Below, in pieces: positions 8,844 to 16,838 of a DNA stretch of 64,000 nucleotides. Positions within the stretch are counted from its first letter, which is position 1, and the number at the start of each line of letters is the position of its first letter. The translations under genes and the position numbers were made by a program. Below the pieces are notes generated by a model. The model was not told the DNA's origin and searched no databases. It saw nothing but the letters and a program-made list of their open reading frames with translations. Source of the stretch: Lachnospiraceae bacterium (GTDB taxonomy: Bacteria; Bacillota; Clostridia; Lachnospirales; Lachnospiraceae); NCBI GenBank assembly GCA_910575475.1, contig CAJTGD010000001.1:62001-126000 (forward strand). Direction: 5' to 3'.

Positions 8844-8888
8844 ACAGCAGGGACACGAAAAATGATCTTCGGTTCCTGCTGTTTTTTT
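8844..8888 (+). terminator. rho-independent terminator
   Basis: CAGCAGG (8845-8851) pairs with CCTGCTG (8875-8881) and is followed by seven T. It ends the small-protein transcript. Confidence 0.75.
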
Positions 8889-8902
8889 AAGTTCTGTGAC
8901 CG

Positions 8903-8957
8903 GGAGCTGTCTGGAAATCACTTGCGCGGATTGCGCAGGATATTTTCAGACAGTTCT
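8903..8957. repeat. dispersed palindromic repeat family A, copy 1
   Basis: Ends GGAGCTGTCTGGAAAT and ATTTTCAGACAGTTCTT are inverted repeats. The middle holds the family core GCGGATTGCGCAGGATA. Intergenic, between the small-protein terminator and the carboxylesterase stop. Other copies are near 12.8, 13.1, 19.0, 27.3, 41.2, 56.0, 59.5 and 61.3 kb. Confidence 0.7.
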
Positions 8958-8983
8958 TTATCACTTCATTTGCCTTTTTCATG

Positions 8984-10378
8984 TCAGCACAGCTCGAATA
9001 CTTCCGGATCCTCCCTGGTACACGGCTTCCAGACCTTCTTCCCTGCGCCGTTTGGATCGCCGGTCTTCATGAAATCCGTCCAGTAATCCAGCATCCGGGC
9101 GCTCAGCTCCCGGTCCCGTTCCTCCCACGGGCGCCAGCAGCGATCCAGTGTGCCGAACATGTACCACAGCTCGCTGGAATGCCATGCTCCGAAATCGTCT
9201 CCCGGCAGATTTCTTGTAAAGTAATAGACATAAGCCGGGTTTCTTCCCAGCTCCTCCAGCTTCTGGCTGAAAGCGATGCAGCCTTGGTACAGCTCGGAAA
9301 ATTCCCCTTTCTCCTTCATTTCCGGTGTGACCAGGATATCATCCCTGGTGGTTCCCAGCAGATAGGGAATGTCCTTGATCTTCCCTGCGTCCATCAGCTC
9401 GTAATAGCCGCCGTCCAGCACATGCCCGTCCAGGGTGGGCGTGAGGAACAGGCCCTTTGCGATGGGCATTGCCTTTTCCATAAGCTTTCCCGTTGCCGAC
9501 TGGATTTCCTCCATTGTCTTTGCGCGCAGTTCTTCCAGGCTGTCAGCGTGCAGAATTTCAGCAAAGAGCTCTCCGTACTGCTCCTGTTCTTTCAGCGGAA
9601 TGTCCCGGTGCAGCCCGCCGCCGTAGGAACCGCCGCTCTGCAGGATGGCTTTTGCGATCATGCCGCCGGTCAGCTCCGTGGAGACAAGGGTCTGTACGCT
9701 CATGGCTCCCGCGCTCTGCCCAAAGATCGTGATGTTGTCACGGTCGCCGCCGAATGCTCCGATATTTTCGTAGACCCATTTCAGTGCGGCGATCTGATCC
9801 AGGATGCCGTAATTTCCGGAGATGCCGCGTTCATTTTCAGCACTCAGCCAGGGATGCGCAAAGAATCCGAAGATGTTGCAGCGGTATTCCACGCTGACCA
9901 GGATCACGCCCCGGTCGCAGTATGCCTTTCCGTCAAATTCCAGCTCGCTGGAAAAGCCGCCCAGGAATGCGCCGCCGTGGATCCAGAATGCGACCGGGAG
10001 CTTTTTCTGCCTGGGGCGCTCTGCCGTTTCCGGGGAAACCGCTTCCTTTTTATGAGTTCCTGATACAGTTCCTTCCACATGCTTTGGTCCGGACTTTGGC
10101 ACCCAGATCTGCAGATACAGGCAGTCCTCATCGTCGGGCCGGGCAAAATCCGGGTTGCTGTAAAAATCCCGATCATAAGGCGGAGCCAGATGATCCTCCT
10201 GGACACAGCGGTTTTTAAAGTCCACGGCCTGGTAAATGCCTTCCCAGGCATCCGGCTCCTGGGGCGCCCGCCAGCGCAGGTCTCCCACCGGCGGCTTTGC
10301 GTAGGGCACGCCCCGGTATTCGATGTAGCTGCCCTTGTCAACGCCTTCCATTTTTCCATACTTTGTTTCTATGATCAT
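8984..10378 (-). CDS. type-B carboxylesterase/lipase
   Basis: 464 residues from the ATG at 10378 (MIIETKYGKMEG); AAGGAGGAG ends 5 bases before it, so the longer in-frame start at 10417 is rejected. Alpha/beta-hydrolase fold with oxyanion motif HGGAF, early YRGVPYAKPPVG and nucleophile elbow FGQSAGA containing the catalytic Ser. The esterase Asp/Glu and His lie in the C-terminal half (HSSELWYMFG is the usual His region). No signal peptide, so it is cytoplasmic. Family members hydrolyse carboxylic esters such as acetylated or feruloylated sugars; the substrate is unknown. Confidence 0.92.
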   Translation of the reverse strand: MIIETKYGKMEGVDKGSYIEYRGVPYAKPPVGDLRWRAPQEPDAWEGIYQAVDFKNRCVQEDHLAPPYDRDFYSNPDFARPDDEDCLYLQIWVPKSGPKHVEGTVSGTHKKEAVSPETAERPRQKKLPVAFWIHGGAFLGGFSSELEFDGKAYCDRGVILVSVEYRCNIFGFFAHPWLSAENERGISGNYGILDQIAALKWVYENIGAFGGDRDNITIFGQSAGAMSVQTLVSTELTGGMIAKAILQSGGSYGGGLHRDIPLKEQEQYGELFAEILHADSLEELRAKTMEEIQSATGKLMEKAMPIAKGLFLTPTLDGHVLDGGYYELMDAGKIKDIPYLLGTTRDDILVTPEMKEKGEFSELYQGCIAFSQKLEELGRNPAYVYYFTRNLPGDDFGAWHSSELWYMFGTLDRCWRPWEERDRELSARMLDYWTDFMKTGDPNGAGKKVWKPCTREDPEVFELC

Positions 10379-10483
10379 AGTTCTCCTCCTTGGTCTCTGA
10401 ACCGGTAAAATTGACACTGTTTCAAAAAGCCGGCTTCGCCTGCTCCTGCTCTCCAGGTTGAGAAAAGCCAGCCATGTCTTTAT

Positions 10484-10492
10484 ATTATATCA
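10484..10492 (-). promoter_or_regulatory. extended -10 promoter for the carboxylesterase
   Basis: The minus strand reads TGATATAAT, an extended -10 element, about 105 bases before the start codon. No good -35 hexamer is seen. Confidence 0.4.
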
Positions 10493-10564
10493 CCAAAATG
10501 CCTGGTTCTCTGCATTCCTTATCCAAAGCAGGTTTAAAAGTTGTTCTATCCGGTTGAACTATAA

Positions 10565-10605
10565 AAAAGGGTGTAAAAATGAAATATTGATTTTTACACC
10601 CTTTT
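10565..10605 (-). terminator. rho-independent terminator of the flavodoxin-like gene
   Basis: A 16-base inverted repeat (AAAAGGGTGTAAAAAT and its complement) around a short loop, with T-rich flanks on both strands. It starts 10 bases after the stop codon at 10615. A closely related hairpin follows the DUF1294 gene (41138-41178). Confidence 0.8.
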
Positions 10606-10614
10606 CATTGTCAA

Positions 10615-11604
10615 TTATTCGTTGATATACTTGTCAAAATTCTTGATCCGGTCCATCTGCCTGTCCAGCAGCTCTTTATTTGCCATGATCTTCGGTCCGC
10701 AGATCGCGCCGAAGCCCTGGATCTCTGTGGTATGCTCCCGAAGCCCTGCAAAGGTTCCTCTTGCCCGTGCCTGCTGCGCCTCGGAAAATTCTACATGGAG
10801 CTTGTCGCCGTCAATAGAAATCTTGCCTTCGATGCCGCAGATCGGACATTCTACGGTCGTCGTTCCGTTGACTGTCAGCAGGTTCTGGTGGCAAACCGGA
10901 CAGGCGCCGTTTCCTTTCGGTCCGTAGAATTCCACATCCTTCGGATCCATTTCCAATGCTGCCGCAGTCCGTTTTCCGATCTCATGCATATGTCCGATCA
11001 GCTCTTCGTCCAGATAGGGATTGCCGATCGTTCCCATGCTGTTGGCATTGTAATTTGCTATCACCTGCATCATCACCGGGAAGCCGAAAAGATGCAGTGT
11101 TGCGGTTCCCATGGAAGTCCAGTTTTCTGTGCTGGCGCCGCCTACGGATATGTAGGATACGGTACGGCGTTTGAAACGCTCCTGGGGAAATGCGTCCGGG
11201 TCACCGGGCATCTCGCCGCTTCTCCTCTTGTCCAGTACCCAGTTGATGGCGGACACGTCATGACGGCAGGAGAAGCGGTCCACCAGGTTCTTGAACTGGC
11301 CTACCGGCTGCAGCACGTATACCGGAGCCGCTACAATGATTGCGTCCGCCTTCCGGATCTCTTCCTCTACCATCTGGAAGTCGTCCTTGATCACACAGTT
11401 GTTGTCCTTTCCCCTTTCCAGCGCCATGGAGCAGGCGCCGCAGCCGATACACCGGTCAATGGTCAGCCTCTGGGTATTGATGAACTTGATCTCCGCGTCC
11501 GGATACGCTTCCTTCGCCCCGAACAATGCTTCCTTTGTCAGAATGTCGCTGTTCGCGTTTTTCTTGCCAAATGATAAACCTAAAACTCTCATATGATTTT
11601 CCAT
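10615..11604 (-). CDS. flavodoxin-family iron-sulfur flavoprotein with C-terminal zinc-ribbon-like domain
   Basis: 329 residues. The N-terminal flavodoxin-like domain starts VLGLSFGKKNANSD and carries Cys motif CIGCGACSMALERGK then C. The FMN-site strand AIIVAAPVYVLQPVGQFKN follows. Near residues 233-257 two CPxC pairs (CPVCHQ and CPICGI) look like a zinc ribbon or rubredoxin-like knuckle. Starts at 11604 (AAAGGA 9 bases upstream) and 11592 (MRVLGLSF) are both possible. A diverged, broken homologue lies at 40221-41012. Probably reduces an unknown organic substrate; no partner is adjacent. Confidence 0.82.
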   Translation of the reverse strand: MENHMRVLGLSFGKKNANSDILTKEALFGAKEAYPDAEIKFINTQRLTIDRCIGCGACSMALERGKDNNCVIKDDFQMVEEEIRKADAIIVAAPVYVLQPVGQFKNLVDRFSCRHDVSAINWVLDKRRSGEMPGDPDAFPQERFKRRTVSYISVGGASTENWTSMGTATLHLFGFPVMMQVIANYNANSMGTIGNPYLDEELIGHMHEIGKRTAAALEMDPKDVEFYGPKGNGACPVCHQNLLTVNGTTTVECPICGIEGKISIDGDKLHVEFSEAQQARARGTFAGLREHTTEIQGFGAICGPKIMANKELLDRQMDRIKNFDKYINE

Positions 11605-11750
11605 CCTTTCAGTTCCTTTGTTCTGATATCATTATACTTTGTCACCAATTTTCGCAGAAAATTGATGGCCTGCTTGTGCATCAGTGTAATACCTATTATA
11701 CAAGAATGGAGGACTTTTGACTTTCCAAATTCTGCTTTTTTTGCTGGAGC

Positions 11751-11803
11751 AAAATTGACCTCCCCGTGAAAAAATCTGAATTTAATCTGCAGGAGGTCAT
11801 TTT
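11751..11803. repeat. inverted repeat in the 11.6-11.9 kb intergenic region
   Basis: AAAATTGACCTCC (11751-11763) is inverted as GGAGGTCATTTT (11792-11803). It may form a hairpin downstream of the broken nuclease gene, but no clear T-run follows on either side. A minus-strand TATAAT lies near 11694-11699 and could serve the flavoprotein gene. Confidence 0.4.
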
Positions 11804-11865
11804 CGCATATTTTATTTTGACCTTTCTTTCCATGCAAATCCCAGAGTCCCTCTGAAATAAACTTT

Positions 11866-12753
11866 TTACTCTTCTTTTTTCCTGGCGGCAAGTATCCTGG
11901 CTGCAATCTCCTTATCCGTTTCCTTCGGGTAGTTCCGGATATATGTGAGAATCTCTTCGATATATTCCGGCTCCAGTCCCGAAGACACCGATATCTGATC
12001 CTGCTTCATAGACTTCGACATATTCCTGACAATCTTCACCTCTCCTTTCATCTCGCCTTTTGTTTCGTCTCTTGCCTCTCCCCTTGCCTCCCCACGGCGT
12101 TCAATCATCCGCTCTCGTTCATAAACCTTCATATACTTTAAAGACACCTCCTCATCTTACCGGACTGTCTCCACCATGCGGTGAATGTCTTTCAGCAATC
12201 CGCTTTTCGCATTGCCCTCGCAGGAATCTTCCATATAGCAGAGAAGCTGACGTGCTTCCTCCGATAATTCCCCAATCTTTCCCTTTGTGTAAAAGAAGCA
12301 GGTCGCCGCACCGTCATCGTAGTCCATATCCGGCTCCTCCTCGCACTTGCTCCGGATCGTATACAGTATCCGATTCTTCCCGAAAGGATCATAAGGCATG
12401 ATCATCAACACGATCACCTGCTTTAATTTGGAGTAATCATCCCCTGATTTTAAGCTCCGGCCGTCAATCTTGGAATGGTAAAATCGGACCCGCCTGGGCA
12501 ATGCATGCTTTAGTTCGCTGTCGTCATTTTTGTCCGGCTCCACATCGTAGATGGTTCCTGTCCCTCCGTCCTCTTCGATAAAGACGTCGAGCCTTGTACC
12601 GTGCTTGTCGGTGTCCGAACCGTAATAGACCTTCTGCGGAACGATATGTACCCTGTACATCTCCACATGGAGCAGGATCTTCAAAATCTTCCTGCAGAAC
12701 TCTTCTCCGATGTCCGGATAAGAAAGTACGCTGCCGAACAAAAAATCGTCCAG
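11866..12753 (-). pseudogene. broken Rpn-family (PD-(D/E)XK) nuclease/transposase-like gene
   Basis: Two minus-strand pieces share one frame and are split only by TAA at 12159-12157. The first (from about 12753) reads DDFLFGSVLSYPDIG, then the nuclease motifs GTRLDVFIEED and TIYDVEP, and ALPRRVRFYHSKID. The second (from GTG 12147) continues DEEVSLKYMKVYERERM and a charged tail with EARGEARDETKGE repeats, as in the family C-terminus. A single-base change of a Lys or Gln codon explains the stop, although restart at the GTG (preceded by GAGGA) is possible. The N-terminal 15-20 residues are missing: the frame ends at the palindromic element at 12754. Confidence 0.7.
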
Positions 12754-12913
12754 TAAGGAACAGTCCCGAAATAATATGTACAGATCGCGCAGGATAAATT
12801 TGTATAGGCTAGGCGGAAGAAGGAGCCGTAGTGGGCTACGGCGACTGATGACAACGACGGCTATGCAAATTTAGACAAGCTAGATGTACATATTATTTCG
12901 GGACTGTTCCTTA
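12754..12913. mobile_element. 160-bp MITE-like palindromic element (repeat family A, copy 2, long form)
   Basis: Perfect 29-bp terminal inverted repeats: TAAGGAACAGTCCCGAAATA followed by ATATGTACA (12754-12782), and its exact complement at 12885-12913. Inside are a second inverted pair (AAATTTGTATAG near 12797 and CTATGCAAATTT near 12861), a hairpin GCCGTAGTGGGCTACGGC near 12825-12842, and the family core GATCGCGCAGGATA. It carries no open frame. It abuts the truncated 5' end of the Rpn-type gene, which suggests insertion there. No clear target duplication is seen. Confidence 0.7.
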
Positions 12914-13086
12914 GTTCAATTCTTCCAGTTTTCTTTTCATTTGTTCTCCTTTCAATTGTATGACATTGGGTAGAAAATGCAAGTGCTTTCTGACACAAAT
13001 CCGTAGAATTTATCAGAGAAATATTCTGTGCTATGGTCTGCCCCGCATTACGGCAGCCGGCATTTCTTCCAATGTGATACGGAATG

Positions 13087-13158
13087 CTCAGGAGTTGCAG
13101 ATAAATAACTGACACATCCTGCGCGATCTGTATCGCTTATTTTTCTGCAACGCCTCAG
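13087..13158. repeat. dispersed palindromic repeat family A, copy 3 (diverged)
   Basis: Arms CTCAGGAGTTGCAGATAAAT and TTATTTTTCTGCAACGCCTC are near-complementary. The middle has CATCCTGCGCGATCTG, the family core in the reverse orientation. A further CAGTTCCTTA near 13224-13233 may be the end of another decayed copy. From 13240 to 13440 nothing else was recognised. Confidence 0.6.
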
Positions 13159-13440
13159 AAACTGCGCCGGAATAAGTTACACATATAACTATTAAGATAA
13201 GCCCTGTGTACCTTTTATACGGTCAGTTCCTTATTTGATTGTGACGTCCATACGGGGAACTCAATTGATAAAATCAAGAAATGTTTCATTGAATAAATGG
13301 AGATATAAAGACATTGTTTTCCCTGATATGTAAGGGCATTATAGCAATGGATCATGAGGTGTGTCAAGAGTAAAATACAATTCCCCAAGACCGTACAGGA
13401 CGTAAAATCCATTGGCTATAATGTGATCGGCATGTTGAAA

Positions 13441-13488
13441 AAGTGCAGGACGCTCTTCGTCCATAACGGCAAAAAGCAGCCTGCACTT
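13441..13488 (-). terminator. terminator of the acs operon
   Basis: AAGTGCAGG (13441-13449) and CCTGCACTT (13480-13488) form a stem. On the minus strand the stem is followed by TTTCAAC. It starts 32 bases after the stop of the last gene of the operon. Confidence 0.55.
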
Positions 13489-13520
13489 CATCTGAATCCT
13501 CATGTGTCAGCTATTTTCCT

Positions 13521-14210
13521 TCAGTTTCCTAAGCCGGCAAATCTGCCGCGCAGCAGAGGAATCAGTACGCCGCCTGCAGAATTGCCGAAGGTCATGACAA
13601 GTACATAGCCGAGGGTTTTCATACTCCATGCGCCCGCGATCGAAAAATAGTACATATTGGCAACACAATGCTCAAAGCCGCAAAGGATGAATACGATCAC
13701 GCCGAAAAACAACGAGAGATACTTGCCCAGCTCATGGGGATTTTTGTTGTAGCCGTCCACTGCGATGAAGATGAGAATGTTGCAAAATATTGCCAGAATG
13801 AAGATGCTTAAGAGGCTGTCGTCCAGCTTCACCTGGCACAGCGTCTGGGCTTTCTCAGACAGCGCCGCCCCTGCCCTTGTCTGTCTTTCCAGAAATGCGG
13901 TCAGCCATGTACCGCAAAGGTTGCCCAGCCAGATGACAGGCAGATCAACGGCATAGTCTTTGTCCCGCTCAAAAACGTAGCAGACCTTGCCCGTAAACAG
14001 GTTGAAGCCGAACGTACAAACCGCAAACAGCCCAACGGTGAACAAAAGCGCGCCCAGCGCCTTGTTTTCCACCGAGAGGAATACCGTCCCGCCGATCGCG
14101 ATGCTGACCCCGGCCAGGATGCCATAGACAAAGGTTTTGAGTCGTTTCAATGTAAAGCCCTCCTTTTTATTTTTCCTATTTCTATTACTTGCATGGATTT
14201 CATCTGTCAT
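13521..14210 (-). CDS. formate/nitrite transporter family channel (FNT), last gene of the acs operon
   Basis: 229 residues if started at the ATG overlapping the upstream stop (ATGA). A strong AAAGGAGGG followed by TTG at 14150 offers a 209-residue alternative that removes a charged 20-residue leader. Several membrane helices are visible: FVYGILAGVSIAIGGTVFL, ALLFTVGLFAVCTFGFNLFT, SIFILAIFCNILIFIAVDG and GVIVFILCGFEHCVANMYYF. The GFEHCVANM motif is diagnostic of FocA-like channels and holds the pore His. It is slightly short for the family. Placement in the acetyl-CoA operon fits uptake of formate, the methyl-branch substrate, or its release. Confidence 0.88.
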   Translation of the reverse strand: MTDEIHASNRNRKNKKEGFTLKRLKTFVYGILAGVSIAIGGTVFLSVENKALGALLFTVGLFAVCTFGFNLFTGKVCYVFERDKDYAVDLPVIWLGNLCGTWLTAFLERQTRAGAALSEKAQTLCQVKLDDSLLSIFILAIFCNILIFIAVDGYNKNPHELGKYLSLFFGVIVFILCGFEHCVANMYYFSIAGAWSMKTLGYVLVMTFGNSAGGVLIPLLRGRFAGLGN

Positions 14211-14824
14211 GTCATGGCTGCACAGATCGCTCCGATCAAAAGCTCCGCCGCTGCCACGCTTTCGTCAGCAAGGAAGCCGGCCGCAAAATTGTCGGAAAAC
14301 AGAATCTGGGCATTGGGTGGGAACTCCTCGGCCGCCTCCCAGACGATGATCCGGATCCGGTAGTCCTGCACTACGGTGAACTCAAACCCCTGATCGCCCT
14401 GGCCGATCTCCACACCGCCCAGCTTATGGCTTGCAGCGGCAAACTGATCCAGAGACTTGCCGAAGGTGAATGCACTGCGCCGGATACATCTGCCGGTAAA
14501 AGGCTGTATGTACACCTCGCCCCAGGGAAGCTGCCGGAAGGTTTTCCATGCGCCCGCAGCCGGCAGGCGCTTTCCCGTCAGCAGATAACGCAGAAGAAAG
14601 GTCTGGGCCTGAAGTCTGTCAAGTGCAAATGCATGTGGATCGTCACACGAGATTGTGTAGTCCGGCCAGGTGATCGTATAGGTTTGATCCAGGAAACGGA
14701 TCGCAAACGCATTCCTGTCAAAGGGGATTTCCAGCCGTCTGACGGAATCCTCAGGATCCATCTGCTGAAATTCCCGCAGATAGTGCTGGAAGGGAACCTC
14801 TTCTTTATTATTCTTTATCTCCAT
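14207..14824 (-). CDS. DUF3786-like protein
   Basis: 205 residues from the ATG at 14824 (MEIKNNKEEVPFQHYL), with AGGAG 7 bases upstream overlapping the acsV stop. The longer frame start at 14893 lies inside acsV and is rejected. Hydrophilic, no signal. Features include PFDRNAFAIRFLDQTYTITW, LLRYLLTGK and a C-terminal FSDNFAAGFLADESVAAAE. I recognise it as a DUF3786-type protein, a family often next to corrinoid and acetyl-CoA synthase genes. Its biochemical role is not known to me. The stop overlaps the start of the transporter gene, so the three genes are coupled. Confidence 0.75.
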   Translation of the reverse strand: MEIKNNKEEVPFQHYLREFQQMDPEDSVRRLEIPFDRNAFAIRFLDQTYTITWPDYTISCDDPHAFALDRLQAQTFLLRYLLTGKRLPAAGAWKTFRQLPWGEVYIQPFTGRCIRRSAFTFGKSLDQFAAASHKLGGVEIGQGDQGFEFTVVQDYRIRIIVWEAAEEFPPNAQILFSDNFAAGFLADESVAAAELLIGAICAAMT

Positions 14825-14828
14825 AACG

Positions 14829-16751
14829 TTACTCCTGAAAACTGGAGGGGAAACGTCCGGCATCCGTATGCGGCAGGAAGCAGGCCGCCACAAACCGGTC
14901 CATATACCCCGGGTGGGTTGAAAGTTCCATATAGGTCATGTTGCCTGCGATCTCGGCGACCTTCTGCCGCGCCTCGTCAGACAGCGCCATGGCATAGGCG
15001 CCGGACAGTGAGGAATTGCCGATATAGAAGAATTTCTCCAATTCCACATCAGGGAACATACCGATACGCACAGCATTTTTCATATTGATCCCGCTGCCGA
15101 TTCCGCCGGCAACATAGACACGGTCGATCATATCCGTCTCAAACTCCAGTGCAGCCAGCATCGTGTCAACAGCGGAAAAGATCGCACCCTTGGCCCGGAT
15201 GAACGAGTCAATGTCCACTTCCGTGATGGCAATCTCCCGCCCGGTCTCGGACTCAGGCGCGAAGGCCAGAATATACCGCCCCATACCATGTTTGTCCCAG
15301 GCAATCCGCCTGCCTTCGCGGATAAACTTCCCGTTTGCGCCCAGGATGGAGGTCCGGTAGAGTTCAGCGATCACATCAATGATGCCGCTGCCGCACAGTC
15401 CCACCGGCTTTTGCTCTCCAATCACGGTGAGCACAGGATCCATGGTCTCTTTGTCAATCGTGACGGCCTCGATGGCGCCGTCCGTAGCACGCATACCGCA
15501 GGAAATGTCGCCGCCCTCAAAGGCGGGGCCGGCGCTGCAGGCACAGCACATCAAAAATTCGCTGTTGCCGAATACAATCTCGCCGTTCGTTCCCAGGTCG
15601 ATGAACAGCGAAAACTCTTCCTTGTTCCAGATCAGGCTGGCAAAAGCGCCGGCCGTGATATCACCGCCCACATAGGAACCCACATTCGGCGCAAGGAATA
15701 CCCTGGCCCATGGGTGGACAGGCAGGGACAAGTGGGCTGCATACAGATCCTCATAATGGAAGAAGCTGGGGATATACGGCTCCATACGCACCGGACCGGC
15801 ATCCACCCCCAGCAGGAGATGGTTCATCGTGGTATTTGACGCAATACACACCCGCATCACATGGTCGGGCGTGACCTTCGCCGTTTTACACAGAAGCCGG
15901 ATCAGCGGAAATAATGTCTCGTCCAGAATGACCTTTTGCAGACGCTCACGTCCGCCGGGCTTTGTCTGCTCCACGATGCGGTTGATGACGTCTGCACCGT
16001 AGCGGATCTGGCCGTTCCCGGCTGATGCCTTGGAAAGCAGCCTGCCCGTTTTCAGATCGGTCAGGACAGCAGAAACGGTCGTCGTACCGATATCGATGGC
16101 GATGGCACACAGCGGTGTCTGATCCGCGGCCGGTGAGATCGCATAGACCAGGAAGCTGTCCTCCTTCTGCTCGCCCATCACACGGACATGGAATGCACTG
16201 TCCCGCAGCGCCGCAGCCAGATTCTGCATAGCCGGGAGACTGATCTCACACCGGCTGGAGCCGGTCTTTTTCAGCAGCTCCCGTTCCAGCCTTTCATTAT
16301 CCGGTATGGTGTCGTCCAATGTAGGCTCGCTTAGCTGAATGTCCACAGCGGTAAATTTGTTATCAAAGGATATACCGGTGTTCCGGATCTCAGCCTGGAG
16401 TTCTTCAAAAATTGCCACCTCTTCACCGGTGGACAGATCCGCTGTTTTCATTCTCTGCTGATAGGCAAAAGCAATGTCCGGCACGAACACCGTCGCATCG
16501 CCCGTTACCCTGCTGCAGCAGCTCAGCCGCCAGCCGGCATCATAGTCCTCCTGGGAAATATGAACCGTCTGAAGCGAATCCAGATCGCCCTCAAGCAGCT
16601 TCACCCGGCATTTTCCGCAGGAAGCATTTCCCGAACAGGGCGCGTCAATTGCCACATTTGAGCTTCTGGCGACCTCCAGCAGATTATCGCCCGTATTCGC
16701 GGAAGCAGAGACTGGCTCACCATTTTCTATTTGAAATATAATCTCGAACAT
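14829..16751 (-). CDS. acsV: reductive activator of the corrinoid iron-sulfur protein (ferredoxin-ASKHA ATPase)
   Basis: 640 residues. The N-terminal plant-type [2Fe-2S] ferredoxin has C39, C45 and C48 (CSGNASCGKC) and a later Cys in WRLSCCSR. After a linker, an ASKHA-type ATPase begins at CAIAIDIGTTTVSAVL, with LFIDLGTNGEIVFG and CGSGIIDVIAELY further on. This is the RACE/AcsV architecture, which uses ATP to return inactive Co(II) corrinoid protein to Co(I). GAGGAG precedes the ATG. It sits between acsB and the DUF3786 gene in the operon, downstream of its target protein genes acsD and acsC-E. Confidence 0.93.
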   Translation of the reverse strand: MFEIIFQIENGEPVSASANTGDNLLEVARSSNVAIDAPCSGNASCGKCRVKLLEGDLDSLQTVHISQEDYDAGWRLSCCSRVTGDATVFVPDIAFAYQQRMKTADLSTGEEVAIFEELQAEIRNTGISFDNKFTAVDIQLSEPTLDDTIPDNERLERELLKKTGSSRCEISLPAMQNLAAALRDSAFHVRVMGEQKEDSFLVYAISPAADQTPLCAIAIDIGTTTVSAVLTDLKTGRLLSKASAGNGQIRYGADVINRIVEQTKPGGRERLQKVILDETLFPLIRLLCKTAKVTPDHVMRVCIASNTTMNHLLLGVDAGPVRMEPYIPSFFHYEDLYAAHLSLPVHPWARVFLAPNVGSYVGGDITAGAFASLIWNKEEFSLFIDLGTNGEIVFGNSEFLMCCACSAGPAFEGGDISCGMRATDGAIEAVTIDKETMDPVLTVIGEQKPVGLCGSGIIDVIAELYRTSILGANGKFIREGRRIAWDKHGMGRYILAFAPESETGREIAITEVDIDSFIRAKGAIFSAVDTMLAALEFETDMIDRVYVAGGIGSGINMKNAVRIGMFPDVELEKFFYIGNSSLSGAYAMALSDEARQKVAEIAGNMTYMELSTHPGYMDRFVAACFLPHTDAGRFPSSFQE

Positions 16752-16838
16752 TTGTTTCTCCTCGCTTTCAGCATGGCGCGCAGTATAACATTGTCGGGGG
16801 AGGGAATGACTCCCTCCCCCGAAACACTTGTTAATCTG

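Noticed and set aside
8981..10063. 360-codon plus-strand frame opposite the carboxylesterase
   Set aside because: Shadow of a recognised enzyme gene, no ribosome site, starts inside a repeat-flanked region.
11866..12753. An intact transposon around the Rpn-type nuclease
   Set aside because: The gene is broken by a stop and truncated at the 5' end; the adjacent palindrome carries no transposase, and no target duplication flanks the pair.
12861..13115. 84-codon minus-strand frame in the repeat region
   Set aside because: It runs through the long palindromic element and non-conserved sequence, with no ribosome site; not a gene.
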